A stretch of DNA of 64,000 nucleotides from Paenibacillus marchantiophytorum (GTDB lineage Bacteria > Bacillota > Bacilli > Paenibacillales > NBRC-103111). This document shows, in pieces, positions 35,060-42,690 of this stretch. The position numbers were made by a program, and so were the translations under genes. The DNA is taken from assembly GCF_014640555.1 (NCBI RefSeq), contig NZ_BMHE01000020.1, forward strand, positions 58,480 to 122,479, given 5' to 3'. Positions within the stretch are counted from its first letter, which is position 1; every line of letters begins with the position of its first letter. The notes beneath the pieces were generated by a model, which had not been told where the DNA came from, did not search any database, and saw only the letters and a list, made by a program, of their open reading frames with translations.

Positions 35060-35284
35060 CCGCCCTGATAGATCAGTCTTTTCTTAGCGGCAAAACCTTG
35101 TAAGGGAACTAGAGGACGCTAATTAGGCAAAAAGTAGGGATGCGTGGGTAATAGCGGAACTACAGGGTCTTATTTCCACGAAAACGTTGAAAATCCCCAT
35201 ATAACAGCAAAATAACGGACTGTAGTTCCCTCACCCCCGCGATATGGGTACTTTTGGCTAGAATAGCGGACTGTAGTTCCCTCC
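35060..35284 (+). repeat. Dispersed repeat family A, copy 2
   Basis: This copy is very similar to the copy at 47117-47340 over about 225 bp: both open with CCGCCCTGATAGATCAGTCT and contain GTAAGGGAACTAGAGGACGC. Both also have AGTAGGGATGCGTGGGT and TCTTATTTCCACGAAAACG. TAGTTCCCT occurs twice at the 3' end and pairs with the upstream AGGGAACTA. It lies 28 bp after the ndh gene; otherwise 35033-35420 holds nothing I recognise. Confidence 0.85.
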
Positions 35285-35420
35285 CACTGTTCGCACAGGG
35301 CAGCTGGAGTAACTCCGCGTTCACTCCAAAACATATAAACTCTTATATTTTGAGAAAACCTCAATCGAGGCCATTCAAAGATGAGCGAGCGCGTTTAGAG
35401 GTAGGTTTTATCGCCAAAAC

Positions 35421-35471
35421 AAAAGAGGCTGCTCCCTAGGTTTTCAACCTTCGGAGACAGCCTCTTTTGTT
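35421..35471. terminator. Bidirectional terminator
   Basis: AAAAGAGGCTG (35421-35431) pairs with CAGCCTCTTTT (35458-35468). An A run lies on one side and a T run on the other, so it works in both directions: for the plus-strand ndh operon and for the minus-strand genes ending at 35472 and 35607. Confidence 0.8.
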
Positions 35472-35588
35472 TTACAGCATTAGCGCCATTAAATGTTCAT
35501 CTGCGTATTGCCCATTCGTGGTCAGCGAGCTCAAGCGTACTTCTTGGTACAACTTCGCATCGGCTTCCTGCAATATTCGTTTGTTCAT
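35472..35588 (-). CDS. Possible 38-residue protein after the TagA-like gene
   Basis: ATG at 35588 follows AGGAG with a 6-nt gap, and the frame runs to TAA right before the terminator. The peptide starts MNKRILQEADAKLYQEVRLS and ends DEHLMALML. It is charged and helical with no membrane segment. The good ribosome-binding site, the 18-bp gap from the preceding gene and the immediate terminator argue for a real gene. No family is recognised. Confidence 0.5.
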   Translation of the reverse strand: MNKRILQEADAKLYQEVRLSSLTTNGQYADEHLMALML

Positions 35589-35606
35589 GCTTCACTCCTG
35601 AGTCTT

Positions 35607-36359
35607 CTATTCGAGTTTTCGCTCTTTGAACAATAAGGCTCGCACTGCGAAGCGGGGCAGAATTAATTGTCTTCGCCATCTAGAAGGTTGATTGATTAAT
35701 CGATACAGCCATTCTATGTTTAACTTCTGCCAAATAGCGGGTGCTCTTTTTACAGTCCCCGCAATGACATCCAGACTTCCCCCAACTCCCATAGCAACCT
35801 TCGCATTCAGTGTATTTTTATATTTGTGAATCCAGAATTCAGCTTTCGGAGCTCCAAGCGCAACGACTAGAATATCTGGACTTAAGGCGGCAATTTCAGC
35901 AACAATGCGCGGCTCATCCTTTTGCTCAAAAAAGCCATGCTGCCTGCCCACAACGGATACGTTGGGGTATTTCTTGCTGATCACTTCCTGCGCCTTTTCA
36001 CTCGTTCGCTCATCCGCGCCCAATAGATAAACGGACCAATTCCTTTGGGTTCCCCGCTCCAATAAATGGATGAGAAGATCACACCCTGTCACACGTTCAG
36101 GAAGCGGATTACCTTTCAGTCGGGAGACCATCACAATCCCCGCACCATCTGCCGTTAAGTGGCCTGCCTCGTCGATGACGGCTCGCAGACGTGTGTCATG
36201 TTGACAGGACATCGTGATTTCCGGATTAAGGGTTACCACATGAAAAAGCTCCGCTTGCTTCACCGTAATGACTTGATCAATTAAATCGACGGTATTTTGC
36301 ATTGTTATTTTGGGTACTGGAATTCCCATGATTTGCGAACTGCTATGCATTGCATCCAT
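35607..36359 (-). CDS. WecG/TagA-family glycosyltransferase
   Basis: A 250-residue GT26 glycosyltransferase. Hallmarks are HVVTLNPEITMSCQHD, LTADGAGIVMVSRLKGNPLP (catalytic Asp in the TADG segment), ERVTGCDLL and ILVVALGAPKAEFWI. TagA members add N-acetylmannosamine to undecaprenyl-diphospho-GlcNAc, the first committed step of wall teichoic acid; WecG members add ManNAcA. The start is uncertain: ATG at 36359 or 36350 has AAGG upstream, while ATG 36386 has none. It follows the MFS gene by about 90 bp on the same strand. No other teichoic acid genes lie nearby. Confidence 0.85.
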   Translation of the reverse strand: MDAMHSSSQIMGIPVPKITMQNTVDLIDQVITVKQAELFHVVTLNPEITMSCQHDTRLRAVIDEAGHLTADGAGIVMVSRLKGNPLPERVTGCDLLIHLLERGTQRNWSVYLLGADERTSEKAQEVISKKYPNVSVVGRQHGFFEQKDEPRIVAEIAALSPDILVVALGAPKAEFWIHKYKNTLNAKVAMGVGGSLDVIAGTVKRAPAIWQKLNIEWLYRLINQPSRWRRQLILPRFAVRALLFKERKLE

Positions 36360-36446
36360 CCTTAGCCTTTTTGACCATTTTAACATAATCCATTATCTCA
36401 AACTACGCAGCGCTCCCAAGTGAAATTTTCCATTACCATTTAGACG

Positions 36447-37655
36447 TTATTCCTTTTTTCCGGGAAATCCGTGATCTCTAGCACGCAACGCTGCTAGCAG
36501 CGCAAGGAGTAGTAGAATAAACAATACCCATGGGAAAGAACCGACGCCAAGTGTTTCGATAAGTATACCGCCTATCACTCCCCCGCCGCCAATGGCAAGG
36601 TTCCACGCTGTTACCAGCATAGATTGGGCCACATCTGCACTCTCCCCAGCAGCTTCGGCTACTGCTGTCTGCAGCAAAGTCGCTGCGCCCCCGAACGTCA
36701 GCCCCCAGACAGTAACCACGAGATAGATGACAAGTGGCTGACTGCTGCCAATTGCTAATAGGAAGGACGCCAAGGAAAATGCCGCGAGGCTGATCAAAAC
36801 CAATGGCCGCAGGCTGCGGTCGATCCAAACCCCGATAACCCAAATACCCGCAAACGCTGTAACGCCAAAAATAAGCAAGACCAAGTCCACACGTTGATTA
36901 AACCCAGCCTGGACAAGATACGGCGCAATATAGGTGTATAAGATGTTGTGTGCCAGCACCCAAGTCAGAACGACAAACAGTACCGGTCGAACTCCTGGGA
37001 TAACGAAAACCCTTCGGAGAGGGAGCCGTTTGTTTGCGGCCTCTCCGGGATAATCCGGCAGCTTCCACAGCACCCAGGCAATCAATAGAAGAGACAGCAG
37101 TGACATCAACCCTAAGACAAGGCGCCAGCCAATAACGGAACCAAGAAGTGTTCCAGCAGGAACACCAAGCGCCAAGGCTAGCGGCGTGCCGACCATTGCC
37201 AATGCCATCGCTCGTCCTTTAAGCGACTCCGGTACCATACGCCGGGCATAGCCTGCTATCATTCCCCATAGGATACCAGCGGAGACGCCCGCGAAGAAAC
37301 GGGCTGCGAGCGTCAGTGTATAGTTGGCAGAAAGTGTGGTGATCGTGTTGAATACGAGAAAACCAACGATGCACATGAGAAGCAGCGGACGACGACGCCA
37401 CCCGCGCGTCGCAGTGGTCAGTGGAATTGCAGCCACTAGCGAACCAAGGGCATACAGGGTGACTAGTTGACCTGCAAGTGCCTCCGAGACTCCAAGCCCT
37501 TCACCTATCTGGAGCAATAAGCCGGATGGAATCGTTTCGGTTAGAATACAGATAAACCCTGTCATTGCAAGGGCGAGCAACCCAGCCCATGGAAGACGGC
37601 CTGAAGAGCTGCTGTTGGAGATACTCTGTGTGGCAGAAGCTGTATGTGAGCTCAT
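36447..37655 (-). CDS. DHA1-type MFS exporter (AraJ/YdhP-like)
   Basis: A 402-residue, twelve-helix carrier. A polar Ser/Thr-rich N-terminus precedes WAGLLALAMTGFICILTETIPSGLL. The loop 2-3 is RGWRRRPLLL and motif C-like GTPLALALGVPAGTLLGSVIGWR follows, the pattern of DHA1 exporters for sugars, nucleosides or drugs. It is 15 bp downstream of the serine hydrolase gene and surely co-transcribed. The paired hydrolase and the divergent Lrp regulator suggest export of, or resistance to, a small molecule; the substrate is unknown. Confidence 0.87.
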   Translation of the reverse strand: MSSHTASATQSISNSSSSGRLPWAGLLALAMTGFICILTETIPSGLLLQIGEGLGVSEALAGQLVTLYALGSLVAAIPLTTATRGWRRRPLLLMCIVGFLVFNTITTLSANYTLTLAARFFAGVSAGILWGMIAGYARRMVPESLKGRAMALAMVGTPLALALGVPAGTLLGSVIGWRLVLGLMSLLSLLLIAWVLWKLPDYPGEAANKRLPLRRVFVIPGVRPVLFVVLTWVLAHNILYTYIAPYLVQAGFNQRVDLVLLIFGVTAFAGIWVIGVWIDRSLRPLVLISLAAFSLASFLLAIGSSQPLVIYLVVTVWGLTFGGAATLLQTAVAEAAGESADVAQSMLVTAWNLAIGGGGVIGGILIETLGVGSFPWVLFILLLLALLAALRARDHGFPGKKE

Positions 37656-37670
37656 TTCAGAAACACCTCT

Positions 37671-38846
37671 TTAGTTTTTTATGCTGTCATAAACAGCTTC
37701 ACAAAGGTCAACAGTAAACTGACCTGACATTCCTTCCAGTGCCGTGTTGGTGAACGCCACTACGCTGAGCCGCTGCTTAGGATCGACGAACCACGAATGG
37801 CCATAGGTCCCCCCCATGCGCCATGTACCCGGGGATTCCCGAGTGTCAGCAGCGACTGGATCCTTGAGCACCGTAATGCCTAGCCCGAAACCTCGGCCCG
37901 GCCAAAAGGCCATTGGCAGATCACCGATCTGGTTGGTTGCTAGTTCGCTAACCAGATACTCAGGCAGCAGAGGGGCTCCGCCCTTGCGCAATGTTTCCAA
38001 CAGTAGCAAGAAATCTCCGGCGCTGCCGACCATGCCCGCTCCACCAGAAGGGTAGGCAGATCTGTCAATTGCCCGGCCAGGAGCAAGCGTGAAGCCCGCC
38101 GTGTTCTCCAAGAAAGCGACTCTATCTGGGTCATCTATAATCCGCGGCTCTGGCACATCATTGGTGTACGCTCTGGTAAGCCGTTCTGGGTCAACTGCGA
38201 GAAAACTAGTGTCGCTCAAGCCAAGCGGCTTTGTCACCAGCGAGTGTATAGCCTCGCTGAGCGATGTCTCTGCAACTTTGGCTATTACCGCTCCCAGCAC
38301 ATCTGTCGCAATGGAATATTTCCACTCGGTTCCTGGTGTATAGAGAAGCGGTACAGAGGCTATACGACGCAGGTTCTCGTCCAGGGTAACTCCAGAATTG
38401 TCCATTCCATCCGATACGCCAGCTCGCTCATAAGGACCATTCTCTTCTTGAAAAAATCGGTAAGTCAGACCGGCGGTGTGCGTCATTAAGTGGCGAATTG
38501 TCATAATCGCAGATTCGCCGTTCGGCAAAAGTGGCTGAAACGCTGGAAGCCAACGATCAACGCGGTCGTCCAACTGTAAGCGACCTTGCGCAACTAGAAC
38601 CAGGGCCGCCGTTGAAACGATAGGCTTCGTAACCGAGGCAAGTCGGAATAACGCATCTTCTTGCATGAGCCGGTTCATCTCTCGATCGGCATAACCAGCA
38701 GCTCGGCTATAAACCAGTACCCCGTCTAACGCTATTTGAATGACAGCGCCGACCAACCGCTTGTCAGCAAGCGTTTGATCGATTACCTCGTCAATGCGAC
38801 CTGGTGGAAATTCTGAATTCATTCGGTTTGAATATAACTTACTCAT
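37671..38846 (-). CDS. Serine beta-lactamase-like hydrolase (class C / esterase type)
   Basis: A 391-residue member of the beta-lactamase-related serine hydrolases (PF00144). The SxxK motif is LASVTKP (S71, K74) and WKYSIATDVLG supplies the YxS-type Tyr. The late motif YGHSWFVDP stands where KTG or HxG is found. There is no signal peptide, so it acts in the cytoplasm, which favours an esterase or peptidase over a secreted lactamase. The start is ATG 38846 (AAAGGA 8 nt upstream) rather than ATG 38855, which abuts the ribosome-binding site. A perfect palindrome lies in its promoter. Confidence 0.85.
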   Translation of the reverse strand: MSKLYSNRMNSEFPPGRIDEVIDQTLADKRLVGAVIQIALDGVLVYSRAAGYADREMNRLMQEDALFRLASVTKPIVSTAALVLVAQGRLQLDDRVDRWLPAFQPLLPNGESAIMTIRHLMTHTAGLTYRFFQEENGPYERAGVSDGMDNSGVTLDENLRRIASVPLLYTPGTEWKYSIATDVLGAVIAKVAETSLSEAIHSLVTKPLGLSDTSFLAVDPERLTRAYTNDVPEPRIIDDPDRVAFLENTAGFTLAPGRAIDRSAYPSGGAGMVGSAGDFLLLLETLRKGGAPLLPEYLVSELATNQIGDLPMAFWPGRGFGLGITVLKDPVAADTRESPGTWRMGGTYGHSWFVDPKQRLSVVAFTNTALEGMSGQFTVDLCEAVYDSIKN

Positions 38847-38870
38847 ATACTTCATCCTTTCGGGATAGTT

Positions 38871-38887
38871 AAAGTGATAATCACTTT
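38871..38887. promoter_or_regulatory. Perfect palindromic operator before the hydrolase-MFS operon
   Basis: AAAGTGATAATCACTTT is an exact 8+1+8 inverted repeat, 25 bp upstream of the hydrolase start and 130 bp upstream of the divergent Lrp gene. A TATAAT lies a little further up on the minus strand. A regulator bound here would block transcription of the operon; the Lrp protein is the nearest candidate. Confidence 0.6.
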
Positions 38888-39017
38888 ACTATTGTAAGTT
38901 TATTATATAAAATTAGTTATACTCATTACATAAAGAAATGAATTGAAATATACGGTTTAACGATGAAAGACAAGGTAGTTTGCAAGGAAAACCTTAAATT
39001 TAAAGGAGTCGAATGTG

Positions 39018-39476
39018 ATGGACCAGATTGACAAACAAATCCTTTTTCACCTTCAAAATCAAGCGAGAATTTCTATGACGGAACTAGGAAAGTGTGTCGC
39101 TTTATCACAACCCGCAGTAACAGAACGAGTTCGACGCATGGAGGAAAAAGGGATCATCAGCGAATACCGCACGATTGTCTCCCCTGAAAAAATAGGAAAA
39201 CACGCTTCAGCCTATATACTTTTTCATTCAAGAAATTGTACTGCTTTCCTTGAATTCTGCCGCTCGTCTCCCGATGTTGTCGAATGTTACCGGATTAGCG
39301 GGGAACACAACTACTTATTGAAAGTCATATCCGACTCTACGCGATCTCTTGAGGAGTTCGGAAATCAATGTGATAAATACGGAACCTATACGATTCTAAT
39401 CGTCATGTCGTCGCCTATCGATCATAAATTTGTTCTCCCTTCCCTAGAAGAAGGAAACCTAAACTTGCTGAGTTAG
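39018..39476 (+). CDS. Lrp/AsnC-family transcription regulator
   Basis: A 152-residue regulator. The N-terminal helix-turn-helix is DQIDKQILFHLQNQARISMT, ELGKCVALSQPAVTERVRRM. The C-terminal RAM (ligand) domain is CYRISGEHNYLLKVISDS and ends with MSSPIDHK. These proteins form octamers that sense amino acids or other small ligands. AAAGGAG lies 9 nt before the ATG; a GTG one codon earlier is possible. It diverges from the hydrolase-MFS operon and may control it. The region from here to 42.6 kb is visibly richer in A and T than its neighbours. Confidence 0.9.
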   Translation: MDQIDKQILFHLQNQARISMTELGKCVALSQPAVTERVRRMEEKGIISEYRTIVSPEKIGKHASAYILFHSRNCTAFLEFCRSSPDVVECYRISGEHNYLLKVISDSTRSLEEFGNQCDKYGTYTILIVMSSPIDHKFVLPSLEEGNLNLLS

Positions 39477-39487
39477 ATAAACATAAC

Positions 39488-39517
39488 AAAAAGGAATCCG
39501 GTGTCGAAACGGATTCC
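39488..39517 (-). terminator. Terminator after the orphan kinase
   Basis: On the minus strand GGAATCCG and CGGATTCC form an 8-bp stem followed by TTTTT. It lies 33 bp beyond the kinase stop. Confidence 0.7.
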
Positions 39518-39549
39518 AAGCTCTTTACACCCTATTCAACTCGAGTCAA

Positions 39550-40968
39550 CTATCTGGCTACATCCATGATTTGTTCGTAGTCGATCAAAGGTATCGTGAC
39601 TTTAATTTCAGTTCCCTTTTCATCACTCTTTACGATTTCAATATATCCGCCGTGAGAATTAAGAATACGCTGAGAAATGGACAATCCCAAGCCCATACCT
39701 GCTTCTTTGGTTGTATGGAAGGGCGCAAATATTCGATCCCATTCATTCTTAGGGATTCCTGATCCCGTATCTGTAAACACAATATTCATGGCATTGTTGC
39801 TGGCATAGATCGTAATTTTGATTGTTTTCTGCTCTTTTTCATCCATTGCTTCTATGCTGTTGTTGATTAGATTAATGAACACTTGTCTCATTTTATCTTT
39901 ATCTATTTTCACAATCCGACTTTTTTGTTCATTCACATCAATGAATACGTTCTTTTCTTTAATTTTAATAGACGTTAATACAAGCGATTCTTTAATAATT
40001 TCCATGACATCGGCATCTTCTGGATTAATCTTACCACTTTTAATGAATTGATTATAATTTTTGATGATACTGTTCATATGGGTACCGGCTATTTTAATTT
40101 GACTAACCATTCCTTTGGCCTGAACATCCAACTGCTCATTCCGTGACAAAAGATCTGAATACCCTTTCATTATCGTCAAAGGATTACTGATCTCATGAAT
40201 TAACCCCGAGGTCGTTATTTCAACTTGTTCTTCTTTTTCTTTCCTTTTTAGTATCTGGGTCGTTTCTCTAATCATCTTGGTGCTCAAATGCACAAAAATA
40301 AAGAAGATAAAAATGGAGAAAATCATCACAGCAATTTGACTTGAATAAATAAATGTTCCTGCTTGTAGATTTAATACGCCAATCATATACGTCAATAGGA
40401 ACGTTAGACTGAATAAAGTCAGGAAATTTTTCACATATTTATCCGTCACTTTTCTGCTCGAAATCAAGGTTAATAGAATACTGACAATCAGTAGTTTGAT
40501 GTGGTTGACAAATAAGGAACTCAAGTCTCCGTAAACTGGGTAGAGAACGGTAACCGTGCTGCCAAAACCTTCAATATTCTTTAAGCCTAATAGACCGTGA
40601 TCGGTCCAATTAATCAAATAAATGAGTAAAGACCAAGTTGCATAAGCGAATAGGGTATATTTATTAATAATCCAGTTCATCCATTTCGCTTCTTCTTTGC
40701 TCAGATATTTCAGTATGACATATCCCACATATAAAAAAGCCGGAGGAAGCATAATTGAACCTATTCGAAAAAGTTTAAAAAGAAAAAATATGACATCTTT
40801 ATTTAGTATGTCGACACTATATAAAACACTGACATCCAATTGCCATAAACTCACAAAAATCATGAATACTAACATGGCGTTTGTTAATTTTGTTTTAAAC
40901 AGCAATTTACAGGACATTCCCAAGAACAGCGGTACCAAGGACATTGCTGCCATAAGGATAAAATTCAT
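39550..40968 (-). CDS. Orphan seven-TM sensor histidine kinase
   Basis: A 472-residue kinase. The first 230 residues hold seven membrane helices (about 4-24, 30-50, 62-88, 104-121, 152-170, 182-200, 210-230) with short loops, so the sensor is inside or at the membrane. No PAS or HAMP is visible. The H box is SGLIHEISNPLTIMKGYSDL with H258; N box INLINNSIEAMDEKE, then FTDTGSGIP, IFAPFHTTKEAGMGLGLSIS. The kinase core is KinB/sporulation-kinase-like. No response regulator is adjacent. It starts 3 bp after the stop of the ketosynthase-like gene, with which it must share a transcript. Seven-TM kinases commonly sense small lipophilic signals. Confidence 0.88.
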   Translation of the reverse strand: MNFILMAAMSLVPLFLGMSCKLLFKTKLTNAMLVFMIFVSLWQLDVSVLYSVDILNKDVIFFLFKLFRIGSIMLPPAFLYVGYVILKYLSKEEAKWMNWIINKYTLFAYATWSLLIYLINWTDHGLLGLKNIEGFGSTVTVLYPVYGDLSSLFVNHIKLLIVSILLTLISSRKVTDKYVKNFLTLFSLTFLLTYMIGVLNLQAGTFIYSSQIAVMIFSIFIFFIFVHLSTKMIRETTQILKRKEKEEQVEITTSGLIHEISNPLTIMKGYSDLLSRNEQLDVQAKGMVSQIKIAGTHMNSIIKNYNQFIKSGKINPEDADVMEIIKESLVLTSIKIKEKNVFIDVNEQKSRIVKIDKDKMRQVFINLINNSIEAMDEKEQKTIKITIYASNNAMNIVFTDTGSGIPKNEWDRIFAPFHTTKEAGMGLGLSISQRILNSHGGYIEIVKSDEKGTEIKVTIPLIDYEQIMDVAR

Positions 40969-40971
40969 ACC

Positions 40972-42165
40972 TTAACCTACTTTCGATACCACAATTGTAT
41001 TATTATTTCCGCCGTAGCCATGAGAAGTAATTGCGATATTTTGAACGTCACAAAATGTAGTCTCTTTGACAATGTTCAGGTGCTCATACCCGATGAAATC
41101 ACTATTTGTTGTTGCAGGAATAAACTGATCTCTTAAACTTAATAAAGATGAAATTAGCTGCACAACCCCTGAGACAGCGAAAGCATGACCGATCATCCCT
41201 TTTATAGATGTGATTGGCGCAGAAGTTCCCAGCTTTTTGAGATGATTTTTGGCTTCATTGGCATCTTGCAAATTCAGTCCCAGTGCTAAACTGCTTGTAT
41301 AGGAAATGATTTTAGTTCCCACAGCCTGATCCAAGGTTTGGTATAATCGCTCCCCATCTTCGTCCATTTGATGAATATTTACACCGTCATTATTCGCCGC
41401 TGCGCCTGTAATATAGCCATACTTGGTTTTGCTTTGTTGGTCTGCATGCTGCTCCGTTTCCAAAACAATAACCGCAGCCCCTTCCGAAATGACAAATGAA
41501 TTACTATTTTTGGAAAATGGATTGCCTGTTTCTCCGATATTGGCATTGAATTTAATTGCTCGCTGCTTGGCAAAACTTGCAATGGCTGAATCACAAATAG
41601 GTGTCTCAGCTGCGCCGACAATGCATATATCAACAATACCATTTTCTAATAAAGTTTTCCCTAAAAATATCGCATCTGACCCCGACGCACAGCCGTTGGT
41701 TAATGTAAATACAAGATTGCCATCCCCCACGCCAAAATAATTGGCTATCCCCGAAGAAAGACTATGGATGTTGGTCATTCCTGCATTGAAAGCACTTATT
41801 TTATTGTATTGATTATTTCTATACAGATAAGAACCTTGTTCAACTTCAGGAAGACTCGCGGTCGAAGTCCCCATAATAACGGCTACTCTAGCTTTAGGAC
41901 TCGCGATTCTTGCATGTTCAACTGCCTCTTTGGTCGCAGCGATACCAAGCAGCGCCGCTCTTGGATATCCTCGCAGTTTTTTTTCCTTGGCTTCTTCCAG
42001 TTCATCTTCAATAATTCCACAAACCATACTTTCTTTTTTGGGGCCTATTCCAGTGACAATCGATTGTGTATTAGTACCATTTCTAAGCACTTTTTCGAAT
42101 TGCTCAACGTTTTGGATTTTAGGTAGTTTGAGTCCAAAACCTGTAATTACTGTCTTATTATTCAC
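40972..42165 (-). CDS. Atypical FabF-like beta-ketoacyl synthase
   Basis: A 397-residue thiolase-fold condensing enzyme. It opens NKTVITGFGLKLP and carries the nucleophile in LTNGCASGSDA (C159), SEGAAVIVLE, and the second-half histidine in IKGMIGHAFAVSG (H327). At the place of the first catalytic His (HGTxTxxxD in FabF) it reads ISYTSSLALGLNLQD (about 287-301), so that His appears lost. The closing GFGG is HGYGGNNN. It is therefore either a decarboxylation-defective synthase, an acyltransferase-like enzyme, or one with a different mechanism. The start is GTG 42165 with GAAGGGG upstream; TTG 42189 is possible. No ACP or other lipid gene is nearby; its only partner is the kinase gene 3 bp downstream. 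Confidence 0.8.
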   Translation of the reverse strand: MNNKTVITGFGLKLPKIQNVEQFEKVLRNGTNTQSIVTGIGPKKESMVCGIIEDELEEAKEKKLRGYPRAALLGIAATKEAVEHARIASPKARVAVIMGTSTASLPEVEQGSYLYRNNQYNKISAFNAGMTNIHSLSSGIANYFGVGDGNLVFTLTNGCASGSDAIFLGKTLLENGIVDICIVGAAETPICDSAIASFAKQRAIKFNANIGETGNPFSKNSNSFVISEGAAVIVLETEQHADQQSKTKYGYITGAAANNDGVNIHQMDEDGERLYQTLDQAVGTKIISYTSSLALGLNLQDANEAKNHLKKLGTSAPITSIKGMIGHAFAVSGVVQLISSLLSLRDQFIPATTNSDFIGYEHLNIVKETTFCDVQNIAITSHGYGGNNNTIVVSKVG

Positions 42166-42456
42166 AGTCTGTAGCCCCTTCACTTGCAATAAAATAGACT
42201 TACAACGGTTTATGGTTGTAAGCCCAGATCGTGTTAATTGGTTATATGTATAGGTCTAACGCTTCACAGTTACTTGATAGATTCTCTATTAGAGAATTTA
42301 ATACGCGAGAATTATACCATATCTTTCTTTCTTGTGGATATGATAATTATTGCTTATTGCAAAAGAATTTAACGTCATGAATAACGTTGTCTGAATAAAA
42401 ACTTGGTAATGTGGAAAACTATTCCTTGTTGTTATTTTACTAAAGGAGGTGTTCAC

Positions 42457-42618
42457 ATGCCCAATTCAGATCATCAGGCAACGAAGGCAGAAGCGCAATC
42501 AACGGAGTTAAACAAATTACCTGTTCCAGGTCAAGAGGATACGGAATTTTCCGCAGAAGAAGCGGCGGAGGCATTTCAAGAAAATCAATCCTCCAGCAGC
42601 AAATCTCAAGATCAATAA
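42457..42618 (+). CDS. Small acidic hydrophilic protein, unknown
   Basis: A 53-residue protein from ATG 42457 with AAAGGAGG 7 nt upstream. It is rich in Glu, Gln, Ser and Ala and has no hydrophobic segment; the middle LPVPGQEDTEFSAEEAAEAF slightly recalls YfhD-type peptides (D-x-EFS-x-E-x-A). It is probably disordered. It is transcribed alone and ends in a bidirectional terminator. Confidence 0.65.
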   Translation: MPNSDHQATKAEAQSTELNKLPVPGQEDTEFSAEEAAEAFQENQSSSSKSQDQ

Positions 42619-42632
42619 TTAACAATGCTGGC

Positions 42633-42667
42633 AAAAAAAAGCCCGGTTCCCCATGAACCGGGCTTTT
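42633..42667. terminator. Bidirectional terminator
   Basis: GCCCGGTTC (42641-42649), CCCAT loop, GAACCGGGC (42655-42663), with an A run before and TTTT after. It serves the small plus-strand gene and the minus-strand DHA2 gene. Confidence 0.85.
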
Positions 42668-42690
42668 CCTCTTTGAAAAACAATGTCTGA

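Noticed and set aside
37671..38846. A secreted beta-lactamase
   Set aside because: There is no signal peptide or lipobox, and the late motif differs from KTG; a cytoplasmic esterase-like hydrolase is safer.
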